From the NCBI GenBank assembly GCA_947492745.1, contig CANLOE010000024.1, positions 1 to 64,000 on the forward strand: a DNA stretch of 64,000 nucleotides, written 5' to 3'. This DNA is from an uncultured Cyclobacteriaceae bacterium. GTDB taxonomy: Bacteria > Bacteroidota > Bacteroidia > Cytophagales > Cyclobacteriaceae. A program made the translations under genes and the position numbers. A model generated the notes under the pieces. It did no database searches. It was not told the origin of the DNA and saw only the letters and a list, made by a program, of their open reading frames with translations. This document shows positions 1 through 9,462 of this stretch, one piece after another (position 1 is the first letter of the stretch; each line of letters starts with the position of its first letter).

Positions 1-74
1 AACCATAATGGAAATCACATCAAACCACCATTATATGAAATGTTTCAATGCGACATTAAAAATGTAAATCTGTA

Positions 75-635
75 TTACTCTTTTTCCAAAGTATATTGGA
101 CTTTCTCACTTGCTCTAATACTGGTAATACGCATCTTGCCATCTGCCGGGCTTATGATGGTGGCAAGTCGTACACCTTTTCTCCCTTTGGGAACATTTGC
201 TCCTAGGTTATAGATGAGCTGGTTCCTCAACAGCACCCCGGCGAGGAAGTAGTTACCGATTTTGACCTTATATTGTTCATTAGCTGAGGCAAATACTGCA
301 CCTTTACGGCCATCGAACGTTACTGTCTCCGCATTTTCCAGATTACTATTGCTATTGGTTACGGGGTCGAACAGTTTGTTCAGGTCCATTGTACTCGTGG
401 GCATTTCAGTTCCCCCCAAAGGTTGGACCGATACGACTCTCCAAGTTCCTTTGTACGTGGCCAGTTGTTCAGCAGCTGCACTTCTTTCTGCTGCGCTGGG
501 GAGTACTTTGGATTCGCCCGCTAGCTCGACCTGAGTATCCTCGGAAGCAGGTGCTGGGTTCATGTTTTCTTTTTCGCAGGCTGTGAATGCCATTGCAGAG
601 ATAGCCACTGCGGCTAAAATTTTCAGATTCTTCAT
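75..635 (-). CDS. Putative lipoprotein, function unknown
   Basis: The 186-residue product starts with a short basic n-region and a hydrophobic stretch ending in a lipobox (FTAC, Cys about residue 20), followed by acidic residues (EKE). It is therefore predicted to be lipid-anchored and probably exported to the outer membrane, as is usual in Bacteroidota. The mature part has a conserved-looking core around residues 60-180 (YKGTWRVVSVQPLGG, VTFDGRKGAVF, IGNYFLAGVLLRNQL). The opening YKGTWRVVS resembles lipocalin-like lipoproteins that begin 'GTWKL', but the remainder does not let me assign that family firmly. It stands alone on the minus strand and the next minus-strand unit upstream is a dead transposase, so context gives no function. 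Start chosen because it places the signal peptide at the N terminus. Confidence 0.85.
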   Translation of the reverse strand: MKNLKILAAVAISAMAFTACEKENMNPAPASEDTQVELAGESKVLPSAAERSAAAEQLATYKGTWRVVSVQPLGGTEMPTSTMDLNKLFDPVTNSNSNLENAETVTFDGRKGAVFASANEQYKVKIGNYFLAGVLLRNQLIYNLGANVPKGRKGVRLATIISPADGKMRITSIRASEKVQYTLEKE

Positions 636-833
636 GGTTTGTTTTCTTTAGTTTTTAATTTAATAATTTATTCTACTATCAGAGGCCTCTAACTATAAGA
701 TAAAACGTAGAATGAAGGGTTTACCCTACCCATCAATTAAAAAAACGCCAAGTATCGGGGCAACACAAAATGCAAAATTGGAAATCCATTGCAACCGCGG
801 GTATCAGTGCGCCAGTGCGCCATATAGGGGTAT

Positions 834-867
834 CTGCCCTTCGTTGCACAAGTGCGACGAAGGGCAG
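834..867. repeat. Strong 34-bp hairpin, REP-like candidate
   Basis: CTGCCCTTCGT at 834-844 pairs with ACGAAGGGCAG at 857-867, and the interior GCAC/GTGC extends the stem around an AA loop. There is no adjoining T-run on either side, so a simple intrinsic terminator is unlikely. It sits about 110 bp beyond the 3' end of the RAYT-type transposase remnant. RAYT genes are known to be flanked by REP palindromes, so a REP identity is an inference from that proximity. Confidence 0.45.
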
Positions 868-977
868 AGCTTTGGTCATTTTCCTGCTTTTTGGATTGTA
901 AAATCTCCAACTGCCGCAAGTTTAGACAAGGCCATAACTTGTGGCAATATTTGATGCAAATTTTCAACTTGCTACAA

Positions 978-1507
978 TCAGGAGATAAACTTTATATCGA
1001 CAAGTCCCTTTCCTCCGGTATAATCCATGGCACTGCTGTACCTATAATCTTCCGGCTCATTGACGATACCGGCCACTACTGGATTTTGGTGAATATAACC
1101 TGCTTTTTGTTGCATGATTTCGTTATTGAACAGTTCCATAGGCTTATTGTGTTGCTGCCGGAACCGGTATTTTCTGTTGTTGGGGTTTCTTTCACCGGCC
1201 CTTTGCATCATCCATGGCATCCATTCTTTTCGACTTTCCCGGTGATTTTCCGGGATGGATGTGGTAACTGCCTTCGAAGTATACCGTTTCAGGTCCTTAA
1301 CTATATCCTGCATGTTCTGATCTGTGGTTGGCCGGTCATGATGCACCGGGAGTAGACCTCCGGGCCCTTCTCCTAGATGCAGCACCTCAAGCTCTCCACC
1401 GTGATATCCTTATACAGCGGTCGGATGAAAACGTCCATCCAGTTGATGACCGCAAAGGACAAAAAGTACAACCTGTCCTGATTTTGTATCCTATAGTTAC
1501 GGCTCAT
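978..1507 (-). pseudogene. Broken RAYT (REP-associated, Y1/IS200-like) transposase
   Basis: Reading from an ATG at 1507, the first about 44 codons give MSRNYRIQNQDRLYFLSF..., the typical N terminus of Bacteroidota Y1 transposases, and then hit a stop. A second frame carries YSRCIMTGQPQ, which corresponds to the usual YAWCIMTNHVHLI: the His-x-His metal motif has been lost. A third frame, open from 1385 to 978, holds the C-terminal part: KDLKRYTSK, ESRKEWMPWM, QQHNKPMEL, YIHQNPVVAGIV with the likely nucleophilic Tyr, and YSSAMDYTGGKG. There are at least two frameshifts plus loss of the catalytic HUH residues and of sequence around them, so the gene is dead. Family identity is clear from the ordered motifs, but the exact breakpoints are approximate. 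Confidence 0.8.
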
Positions 1508-1735
1508 ACAGGCAGGTTAAAAAACTTGACGGATTTTTGCCACAAGTTACACTGCGTTAAAGTCGAGTAGGCAAAGGGGGAGTACATTGATCCGACACCG
1601 GTCATACTCCTCTAAAGCCCCAACTTTTGCACAGAATAATAACCCTAAAGGGAATCCTGAGATACACGGTACCCTCCGATGGAGTACAGCCATTCTATTT
1701 TGGGTATCCAATCCCAAACCGCTCCCTATCCTATA

Positions 1736-2407
1736 TCAGCGGCATTCCTCGTTATAGGCTTTGAACAGCGCTTCTATATCACTACTGCCATGAAGTCCCA
1801 TTTTCAATTTGTTGGCTACTACGGCGCAGTCTCTAAAGTAATTTGCGAAAAACTTGCGAAAGGCCTGCTCCGGACTCTCCATTTCCATACGTCCCAGATC
1901 GGTGAGCTGCGCCCCACTCCGACTTGCGTCAGCATCGGCCACCCGCTGTTCAAAGCTGTCATCGATGACATTATAGCCCCGTTCGCGCTGTTTTTTGAAC
2001 AGGTACTTCCCCAGTACCTGCCGTGGCCAGTACGGCGTATGCAGTAGGTTCACCTTGCCCTTGACCAGATATAGCGCAAAAAAACCGTTGGGCTCCACAT
2101 AGGTCTTTAGACTAGAGGGCCGGAAGGCTTTATATACCTTGTTTCCCTTGCGATAGCCCAAAACCTGTTTGGCATTCAGTGTTCGGATTTGAGAGGTACT
2201 GTCCTTGATAGTGATGAGCGTATAGGCACTCTTTCTCTCCTTGCGCTTGTTCTTATGGACAAGTAGCTCACATTCTACCGTGTCCCTTTCCAAGGTAATG
2301 ATACTCCCTGCCACAAAGTCTCCTTGTGCGAATCCCCTAAGTGTAGCGAGAAGGAAAATCAATAAAATACTGTATTTGAATCGATTTTGATGGTTTGATT
2401 TCAGCAT
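1736..2407 (-). CDS. Secreted protein of unknown function
   Basis: A 223-residue product with a Sec-type signal peptide (basic start, hydrophobic stretch to about residue 27, FAQ cleavage). The mature N terminus, DFVAGSIITLERDTVECELLV, resembles the 'G.I.T..GDTI.G.I' opening of many secreted Bacteroidota proteins of unknown role, and the middle (TLNAKQVLGYRKGNKVYKAF) also fits that pattern. The rest is basic and mixed with no catalytic motif I recognise. A single Cys pair (Cys about 193 and Cys about 222) could form a disulphide. No linked gene in the same orientation is close enough to suggest an operon; a family A element lies 47 bp upstream. Confidence 0.8.
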   Translation of the reverse strand: MLKSNHQNRFKYSILLIFLLATLRGFAQGDFVAGSIITLERDTVECELLVHKNKRKERKSAYTLITIKDSTSQIRTLNAKQVLGYRKGNKVYKAFRPSSLKTYVEPNGFFALYLVKGKVNLLHTPYWPRQVLGKYLFKKQRERGYNVIDDSFEQRVADADASRSGAQLTDLGRMEMESPEQAFRKFFANYFRDCAVVANKLKMGLHGSSDIEALFKAYNEECR

Positions 2408-2453
2408 TCGTATGGTTTATTTGTTTTTCTGTTGTATTGACCTATAGTTGTTT

Positions 2454-2599
2454 TTATACAAATTTGGGTTTTAAATGTCGTATAAGATTCCGCGGGTCAT
2501 TTTGGTTTCAATCAAGGCGATAAACGCAGAGGATGGTCAACGCAGAGTGAAGCAAAATGAACAGGAAGATAGGCGATTTTAAAAGCTAAGTTTGTATTA
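2454..2599 (-). repeat. Family A MITE-like element, copy A1 (shortened)
   Basis: An inverted copy of the family A repeat, bounded by TTA at 2454-2456 and TTA at 2597-2599, with TACAAA/TTTGTA ends. The central hairpin found in the other copies (GATAGC-GCT-GCTATC) has been deleted, so the copy is about 20 bp shorter. It lies just upstream of the secreted 223-aa gene. Confidence 0.75.
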
Positions 2600-2934
2600 G
2601 TAGCAATTAACGCTATAAGGAAACTCCAAAATAGAGTTTATCATAGCTGGTATCATTATACTTTACCATAACTACTGCTGGTTTCAATTGATTTTTATTC
2701 TTTTTCAATATTTTTTTATTGAACTATATTGATATACAATATACTTACATCCCAAAGATAACTGTCTACCATGAGAAAAAGAAAGTACTATAGTACTTTT
2801 TTCTTGTTTTTACTACTTTTCTAGATAGGTACGGAACTTTTAGGCTAGGCGCGAATCGAGTTATCCATTCTTCCAAGGAGTATCTGGCCGCTTTTCAGCT
2901 ACAAGCTTGCGCATGTGGGCTTCTTTAAAATCCC
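2600..2934. other. AT-rich spacer, no feature recognised
   Basis: Very AT-rich sequence with short homopolymers between the family A element and the HTH-like remnant. I see no open frame with a recognisable product and no clear hairpin. It may hold decayed upstream parts of the HTH remnant. Confidence 0.4.
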
Positions 2935-3094
2935 TAACACTACCGAGGAAGATGTAAACCTACCTTTACTGGAAAAGATTAAGCTGATTGACCAATTGGA
3001 AGGGGATGAAAAAAATGCGCTCCTGAAAATGATTGATATTGCCATCTCCAAAAAGCGTATGAAAGACAACCTTTCTAATATGCTCGATGGTTAA
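2935..3094 (+). pseudogene. Remnant of a C-terminal part of an XRE-type regulator
   Basis: The plus strand encodes, up to the stop at 3092-3094, a helical tail reading LEKIKLIDQLEGDEKN followed by LLKMIDIAISKKRMKDNL. This is typical of the region after the helix-turn-helix in small Bacteroidota XRE-family regulators (a 'LEKL..L..ED...ML.MIDAFI.K.K' pattern). No upstream HTH or plausible start precedes it in frame, so it looks like a 3' fragment. Family assignment is from memory of the motif and is moderate at best. Confidence 0.4.
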
Positions 3095-3098
3095 TGCA

Positions 3099-3125
3099 AA
3101 AAGCCCCTGATTTCTCAGAGGCTTT
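3099..3125. terminator. Probable bidirectional intrinsic terminator
   Basis: AAAGCCCCTGA pairs with TCAGAGGCTTT (one mismatch) around a TTTC loop, with A-rich and T-rich flanks on either side. It lies between the plus-strand HTH remnant and the 3' end of the minus-strand RHS/DUF4279 operon, where a shared terminator is expected. Confidence 0.6.
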
Positions 3126-3147
3126 GCTTTAATCCTTTCGTCAATTT

Positions 3148-3591
3148 TTATTCGGTTATTTCCGTATCAGCAACTACTGAGAAATGTATCCTGTTTGTAA
3201 TACTGTTAATAAAAGATAACTCAGGTTCAAGTATATCGATACCAATACCTGCATCTTCTGTTTCAAACCATAGCCAAAGTGTAAGCTCTACGTCATCGTC
3301 CTTCTTTAACTCTTTAAGCTTATCAATACTACATTCAAGATGCGATTTTAATCGCAAAACATGAGGCGTAATATCCTGTTCTTCAGAAATAGTCGCCTTT
3401 GAACTAACTGCCCATAAATTGTGAGGTCGAGTAATTAATGAACCTGAATGTTTGGACTTATATGTATCTCCTTTAGAAAAAGTTCTATGAGGATTGACGC
3501 TTAATTGCTTTGTTAATTGCTCTGGACTAATAGTATCAGATACAATAGCAAACTCACAGTAAATTTTATTTGAGAAATAATCCTTTTCCAT
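3148..3591 (-). CDS. DUF4279-family protein, probable RHS-toxin immunity protein
   Basis: The 147-residue product matches the DUF4279 pattern: EFAIVSDTISPEQLTKQL near the start (ferredoxin-like strand and helix), NPHRTFSKGD, a tryptophan segment (NLWAVSSK), a helical stretch, and ELTLWLWFET near the end. DUF4279 proteins occur widely as immunity proteins next to polymorphic toxins. Here the gene starts 11 bp after the stop of the RHS toxin gene on the same strand. I chose the ATG at 3591 over the longer frame from 3618 because AAGGA lies about 8 bp before it inside the end of the toxin gene, and because the longer start would overlap that gene. Inference: it neutralises the C-terminal tail of the adjacent RHS protein in the producer. 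Confidence 0.82.
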   Translation of the reverse strand: MEKDYFSNKIYCEFAIVSDTISPEQLTKQLSVNPHRTFSKGDTYKSKHSGSLITRPHNLWAVSSKATISEEQDITPHVLRLKSHLECSIDKLKELKKDDDVELTLWLWFETEDAGIGIDILEPELSFINSITNRIHFSVVADTEITE

Positions 3592-3601
3592 GGCTAAATC
3601 C

Positions 3602-6600
3602 TTAATACAAATAATCAAAAAGGTTTCCTAAAACTTGCCCTGAATTCGGGTGTACTAAATCCCCATTACCCATAATCTTTCCATGAAAGTTAGGAGGTAG
3701 CCCTATATCTTTTTTGAGACCTTCAATAGCAATCTTACCTTGTTGTTTAGAGAGATTTAGAGCTTTAAGAGTTGATTTATTCAGGGTGTGGCCTCCCGTT
3801 TGAAGAGTTTTACTAAACCCTTTCCCTGCTGCTCCAAGTGACTTAAACCCAGTTGTACCCCCCCTAGCAACTTCCCCTGCCGTCTCCGCTGCCGAAAGAG
3901 CCTTGGCTCCTAATTTTGCGGCACTGGCGCCCGCTTTCAGGCCCTGTGCCGCTCTCGCCAGCAGAAAGGTCTCCGCACCTATAAAGCCCCCCGCCAGCAG
4001 CATCGTGGCCTGGGTCACGGGGTGGTTGTAAAAACTCTCCTGACCGCTGCGGATGGCATTCGTAAAGAGCATGCCCGGCTCGGAGAGCACTTCCACTTCC
4101 GCCAGCATCTGATAGGCCCCATCACCGCTCACCAGTGAGCTATATGCGTAGTCCAGGTTCGAGTCGCGGTAGTCATCGTACTCGGACGTTTCCGGGCAGG
4201 TCTCGCAGGTACCCCCCGTGGGGTCCACTCCCATCACGGGACTGTTGCCCATCCCTACATAGGGCGACCAGTACTGACCCATGGGGTCGGTCTGGGTAAA
4301 GCGACCAATTACCGGGTCGTACTCCCGCAGGTCGAAGTGGTTCCACCCCGTGAGGGTATCGTACTCCGCGAACTGCCCTTGGTAGCCGAAGCGGTACTGC
4401 CGTGTATCCGAGGTGCTGACCGTCCTCTGCACACTGCCAAAGGGATAGTAGTCCGTCGACCGTACCACACGGGCCTGTTCATGGGCTATCCGCAGTTCGT
4501 CGAAGTAATAGTCCACATCTTCGCTGCCTTCCGCTGCTACGTAAATATACAGTGTCCCGGGGACTTTAGCGGTATAGTTCAGTCCCAATTTTTCCATGGT
4601 ACCTTCAGGTACCTGACCCAAGGGCCGTGCTGCTGCTTTGCCAATGGGCGCAAAACCCATATGGACCTCGCCGCTCTTGGCATGGGGGACAAAGATATAG
4701 TTCAGACCAGCTTTGGGAGCTTCCTCCATACCCGCTCTCCCTAGGACACTGCCGGCCAGGGCGCGGTGCAGGTCGGTCAGGACCTGTCGCTGCCCTTCTC
4801 CGATGGGCTTGGTGCCTCCGAATACCGCTGCCAGCTGGGCAGCGGTACTGCCGCTGGCTTTGGACTGGCCATTCACCGTTTCGGGCGGGACATAGGCGGC
4901 CATGACAGAACAGAGCACCCGCTCCCCTGCTTCAAGTACCAGGGTCTTGGCGGGCCCTACTTTTTCTCCACGAAAGGCATTGAGCCGGGCCGCTTTGGGG
5001 CTGGCATCACTGTAGGCGGGAGCGGTGGCGTTCAGCCCGGGAGCTACAGCACTACGCGTATCCAGACGCTCGAAGAAGTGTTCTTCCACAGCGGCATTTC
5101 CCGCTTCCATGCTGGCCTCATAGACCAGTGTTTCTTTCCGGAGCAGGGCGCGGGCATTGCCTAAGTGATCACTCAACTCATACAATACCGCGCTTTCCTG
5201 CGGGCGGTAGAGGCCCAGTCGTTCCAGTCCATGGACCATGAGTTCGGTTTGTTGCGGTGGGTTGGCAGCTCTTTTTTCATAGGTACTGAGGAGTCGGCCC
5301 GCAGCATCGCGGACATACCAGGTCTCTGTCCGGTTCCTATGGTCTTTTTTCATCAGGCGGAAGCCACGTTCATCATACAGAAAGGAAAGCTTCTGCTCCC
5401 GCTTTGCCGCATCGGCATAAACGGCCTTGACCTTGCCCATGACATCGTACTTTATGTATTTCCCCTCTCCTTCCCGAGGCTTCTCCACGATCAGGCGGCC
5501 CAGGGCATCATAGCCGTAGGTGGCATGATCATCGATACTGCGGAGGCGGTTGGCAGTGCCATAGTGATAGCGGAGGCGGTGCTTCCGTACGCTATCCGCA
5601 CCATAGCGCCGGAGCTGCAAGAGGTTGCCGTTGGGGTCATAGTCCAGTCCCGTCACACGGTAGCGGTTGCCTCCTCGGGTATATCCCTTGAAGTTCAGCT
5701 CGGGCCGGCCCCATAGTGCTTCTTTGAGCTGGTACTTCTCATCATAGTCAAAAAAGTAGAGGCCCGTGGTATCCGTACCGCCCGTACGGTGGACAGGTTC
5801 GGTTCTCCAGGCCATGGCCGAGATACTGCCATCATAGAGGTCCTGTGGTCGGCGGTCTCCTGCCGGTGGCAGATCATCTTTCACCAGTACCAGTTCTTCG
5901 CTGATGCGCACCACCTCCAACCAAGTATTTTCTACCCGGCAACGATAGCGCGCATTTTCGATGAGTTCGGGCTTCCGTAGGCTAAGGGTAGCCCCTTTGG
6001 CACCGGGCACCGCTTTCCAGGCTCCCTGTTCCCATTTCTGCCACTGATAGTGATGCCCACGATGCCGGTCGGCGATGGTATGCTTCATCCATGTCTGTCC
6101 TTCACTGAAGTCCAGTGCTTTTACCTTTACCGGGGCTGCCTGTTCGAGGTATTCGAAACTCCGGAACACATGTCCACCATCGGGGCCTGTCAGCTGCGCA
6201 GCGATATCCGCCAGTTCCAATCGGTTGTTCCCGATACGCAGTTCCAGCCGATTCGCATTGGGATGGCCCTTGAGGATGGCCATCTCTTCGAAGTCATTGT
6301 GGTCCAGAAAGGCCTGAAACAGGCCGGACACTTGGTTCAGCACCTCGGGTATCTTGCCCGAGAGTCGGTTATGGGAGAGCTGGAGCAGGATGAGCTTCTC
6401 CTTGGTCGCCACTATACTCCGAGGTATGGAGCCTACGAAACGGTTATTGTTGAGAAAGATAAACTGCATCTTTTTCCACTGGCTCATGTCAGGGAGTGGG
6501 CCTTCCAGACGGTTGTGTTGCAGACCGATAAAAATCAGTTCTCCCAGTTCCGATAGAGCAGCGGGCAGTGGCCCCCCCAGTTCGGCATCGCTGATCTCCA

Positions 6601-9397
6601 GAACACTCAGCTGGCGTAACCGGCCCAGTGCAGCGGGGATGCCTCCTCCCAGTGGATTGCCCCTGAGGTAGAGTTCTTCCAGCGCGGTGGCCCTTCCCAA
6701 TGCCGAGGGTATCCCTCCCGTCAGTCGATTGCCGTCCAGCGCCAGGACCCGCAGTTCTTTCAGGTCCCCTATCCATGAGGAGAGGGTACCCGATAGCTCA
6801 TTACTGCCCAGTTTGAGTTCTTTCAGGGCGCGTAGTGCGGAGAGGTCGGGCAGTGTACCGACCAAGTGATTACCGGACAGTTGCAGGCCTACGATGTCCC
6901 CATTTTCTTCGGTGACCCCGAACCAGGTACCCATCTCGGTGGCCGTGACGCTGCGGGGCCAGTGGGCCAGCGCGGGCCAGCCCTCTTTGTTCTCCCATTC
7001 TCCGCCCTTGGTCGCCGCGAACAATCGGCGCAGGGCGACCAGTTCGAGGGCATCGGGGACACGGTTCATGACCTCCTCTTTACCATTGTCCCGTGTGGCC
7101 TCCCACCGTTGTGAGGGTCCTGCTATAGTGAGAGGCAGATAGAGACCGGCACCTCTTGCGGCCAAGGCTATGGGCTGCCCTTCTTGTTGTTCTTCGGGCC
7201 GAAGGGGCCATTGCTCCCGCCACTGCCGACCACTGCTCTTGATGCTGGGGCGCAGGGAGTGGAAAGCTTCTGCCAAGCGGAGTGGCGCTTTGTAGCTATT
7301 CCAAGGCACATCATGCCTTTGTTGGCTCCCCTGTCCTCGGTACTGCCCCAGCCGAAGTGACTCCGCGCGACTGTTCTTATGGTAATGCAGCAAAAGACTG
7401 AAAGCATCCTTGCGGAAACCGTTGTCGCCGTCCTCGTCCATAGCTGGATCATTGATGGACTTTAGCCAACCTTGGGCCGTATAGGTAAAATCTATACCTT
7501 GTAGGTTTCCGGCCAGTTCGATGCGCTTGAGGGGACCGTGGAGGTAATAGCTGTAGTGGGCCTGCTCGGTGGCGGTGGCCCTGTTTCCATCACGGCTTGT
7601 ATATACCCGACGCAGCCGCTGGTCGGCATCGTAGTCGAAGTGATGGTGAAACTGCTCATGGGGAATGTCCTGACCTTGGGCATCATAGGACCTTAGAGAG
7701 CTTTGCAGGACATTGCCCTGGAAGTCATAGCTGTAGGCCAGCACAAAGGTACGCTCCAGTCCTTTGGGCTGTTGTGCGGTCCAGACGACGCGGCCCAGCT
7801 CATCATAACTGTACCAAGTACGGGCATACTCGTTCTCTGTGCAGGAGACCGCGCCCATCACGAACTCCTGCACATAGGTATCGGGCAGTCGCGTATCCGT
7901 GTGGAAGTGCTCCTCTGGAACATCGTAATAGGTCTTTACCCAGTCCCTACCGCTATTGGGCAGGCCTCCGTCGGGAGCAATACTTTCGAGCAGCTGAGGC
8001 CTGGCCCCTGCCTTATCGAAACGAAAAGCGGGACGGTCCTTGGCATCGAACTCACCCGATAGGGTGACACGGCCGAGCGCATCGTAGTGGGTATAGGAGT
8101 AGCGATGTGCTTTGCGCTGCTCGGCATTTTGCGAGAAACGGATATTTCCATCCCGTCGGTAGCGGTACTCGGTGCGCCCGGCGTCGGGTTCGGACAGGGA
8201 GAGTAGCCGGCCTTGCTGGTCGTAGCGGTAATGGTTCGTAAAGGGCAGGTCGGACAATTTTCCATAGGTGTCCAGTCCTTTGTCCATGAGGTCCCGAAGG
8301 CCGTTCGGGGCTATCGAGGCCAGCAACTGCCCCTTGATATCGTAAAAGTGATACGCTACACTGCCCACATGATGGGTATAGGAGAGTTCGGCACGGTCCA
8401 GGGCCAGTCCGTACAGGCCTTTTTCCAGACGGACAGTATGCCGTGGTCTTGCCGAGGTCAGTCTTTGGTCTATTTTTTCCGCTCCACTCATCAGGTCGCG
8501 GACCAGCAGTCGGCCTTCCGCCGCGCCCGGGAGCAGCTTCACTTGGAGTTCCGTGCTCTCGCAGAGGTAGAAGCGGTCCATATTATCCGCGGGTACAAGT
8601 TTTACCGCTAGTGGCAGGGTGTTGCCCTCGCTGAAGGTGATGATGACATTTCCCTTCGCATCGGTGACCCTGCCCTGTAGTCGTCCGTTGGCATCTCTCC
8701 GGAGTTCTTGCCGAGCATTTCCCCCGAGCAGGATACGTTCGTAGAGGCGATGGCCGAAGTACTTGCGCATGAGGGAGGAGTAATGGGCAAACTCCTCTCC
8801 GACATCAAAGCCCGCTGTTTTTTCTTCATGCCCTGAACCGAGGTAATGCGCATCTCCCGGGACCGTGTTCCTTTTGTGCACCATGCCTCCCCTTGCCTCA
8901 TCGTACTCCGTTCGGGCGAAAGGGTAGCGGGTAGCGGGTGTCTCCGGTACCAAGGTATTGTCGGCACTGTAGTACCAGCCCAAGGTACCGGGACCACCAT
9001 TTCCTATAGGTCGGGCAGGGTGTCCTGCATGGCCGAAGTCACTGATGGCATAGGGAGCTTCATCGGTAGTACTCATAAAACCTTCCTTATAGTGGAAGTC
9101 CCCTTGCTGTATCGCTGCGGGCAGGGTCTGGATAGCATCCCTATCATAGGCATCACGCCGGTGCTCGGTCGCCAGGACCTGCCCCGTCGACAGGTCTTTG
9201 TACTGGCGCTGCATCGGCTTGCCGTTGTTTTCATAATAGGTCTTCTCCTCGGCTATCGTTCGGCTATCGGCATCGAACTCTTGGACCTGTATCCAGTTGC
9301 GCTCTGCTTCGGGTAGGCCCTGGGCCTCTGACTCAAATGCTCCGAAACTATAGAACAGTATTCCCAGAAAGAGGGCTAGTGTGTTATAGGATTTCAT
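3602..9397 (-). CDS. RHS-repeat polymorphic toxin with internal leucine-rich repeats
   Basis: A 1931-residue secreted protein with a signal peptide ending near residue 25 (SEAQ). YD/RHS repeats (YRYDQQGRLLSLSEPDAG, YDALGRV, YSYDFQG) occupy about 380-640. They are interrupted at about 775-1035 by plant-type leucine-rich repeats with the LxxLxLxxNxLxGxIP pattern, then by an Ig-like segment (YQWQKWEQG to about 1170). RHS repeats resume (FDYDEKYQL, YDALGRL) and end in the RHS core (DPVIGRFTQTDP ... VDPTGG, about 1690-1727). A hydrophobic Ala-rich linker (about 1790-1840) precedes a roughly 70-residue tail ending LPPNFHGKIMGNGDLVHP...GNLFDYLY. By family logic the RHS shell encloses and autoproteolytically releases this tail as the toxin. 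I cannot name the toxin fold. The DUF4279 gene downstream is the expected immunity partner. Confidence 0.9.
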   Translation of the reverse strand: MKSYNTLALFLGILFYSFGAFESEAQGLPEAERNWIQVQEFDADSRTIAEEKTYYENNGKPMQRQYKDLSTGQVLATEHRRDAYDRDAIQTLPAAIQQGDFHYKEGFMSTTDEAPYAISDFGHAGHPARPIGNGGPGTLGWYYSADNTLVPETPATRYPFARTEYDEARGGMVHKRNTVPGDAHYLGSGHEEKTAGFDVGEEFAHYSSLMRKYFGHRLYERILLGGNARQELRRDANGRLQGRVTDAKGNVIITFSEGNTLPLAVKLVPADNMDRFYLCESTELQVKLLPGAAEGRLLVRDLMSGAEKIDQRLTSARPRHTVRLEKGLYGLALDRAELSYTHHVGSVAYHFYDIKGQLLASIAPNGLRDLMDKGLDTYGKLSDLPFTNHYRYDQQGRLLSLSEPDAGRTEYRYRRDGNIRFSQNAEQRKAHRYSYTHYDALGRVTLSGEFDAKDRPAFRFDKAGARPQLLESIAPDGGLPNSGRDWVKTYYDVPEEHFHTDTRLPDTYVQEFVMGAVSCTENEYARTWYSYDELGRVVWTAQQPKGLERTFVLAYSYDFQGNVLQSSLRSYDAQGQDIPHEQFHHHFDYDADQRLRRVYTSRDGNRATATEQAHYSYYLHGPLKRIELAGNLQGIDFTYTAQGWLKSINDPAMDEDGDNGFRKDAFSLLLHYHKNSRAESLRLGQYRGQGSQQRHDVPWNSYKAPLRLAEAFHSLRPSIKSSGRQWREQWPLRPEEQQEGQPIALAARGAGLYLPLTIAGPSQRWEATRDNGKEEVMNRVPDALELVALRRLFAATKGGEWENKEGWPALAHWPRSVTATEMGTWFGVTEENGDIVGLQLSGNHLVGTLPDLSALRALKELKLGSNELSGTLSSWIGDLKELRVLALDGNRLTGGIPSALGRATALEELYLRGNPLGGGIPAALGRLRQLSVLEISDAELGGPLPAALSELGELIFIGLQHNRLEGPLPDMSQWKKMQFIFLNNNRFVGSIPRSIVATKEKLILLQLSHNRLSGKIPEVLNQVSGLFQAFLDHNDFEEMAILKGHPNANRLELRIGNNRLELADIAAQLTGPDGGHVFRSFEYLEQAAPVKVKALDFSEGQTWMKHTIADRHRGHHYQWQKWEQGAWKAVPGAKGATLSLRKPELIENARYRCRVENTWLEVVRISEELVLVKDDLPPAGDRRPQDLYDGSISAMAWRTEPVHRTGGTDTTGLYFFDYDEKYQLKEALWGRPELNFKGYTRGGNRYRVTGLDYDPNGNLLQLRRYGADSVRKHRLRYHYGTANRLRSIDDHATYGYDALGRLIVEKPREGEGKYIKYDVMGKVKAVYADAAKREQKLSFLYDERGFRLMKKDHRNRTETWYVRDAAGRLLSTYEKRAANPPQQTELMVHGLERLGLYRPQESAVLYELSDHLGNARALLRKETLVYEASMEAGNAAVEEHFFERLDTRSAVAPGLNATAPAYSDASPKAARLNAFRGEKVGPAKTLVLEAGERVLCSVMAAYVPPETVNGQSKASGSTAAQLAAVFGGTKPIGEGQRQVLTDLHRALAGSVLGRAGMEEAPKAGLNYIFVPHAKSGEVHMGFAPIGKAAARPLGQVPEGTMEKLGLNYTAKVPGTLYIYVAAEGSEDVDYYFDELRIAHEQARVVRSTDYYPFGSVQRTVSTSDTRQYRFGYQGQFAEYDTLTGWNHFDLREYDPVIGRFTQTDPMGQYWSPYVGMGNSPVMGVDPTGGTCETCPETSEYDDYRDSNLDYAYSSLVSGDGAYQMLAEVEVLSEPGMLFTNAIRSGQESFYNHPVTQATMLLAGGFIGAETFLLARAAQGLKAGASAAKLGAKALSAAETAGEVARGGTTGFKSLGAAGKGFSKTLQTGGHTLNKSTLKALNLSKQQGKIAIEGLKKDIGLPPNFHGKIMGNGDLVHPNSGQVLGNLFDYLY

Positions 9398-9462
9398 CGT
9401 TATTGGCTTTGTCTTTGTCTAAATCTGTTTTAACCAGGATTATGCAGTAGCTCTTCTATTCA

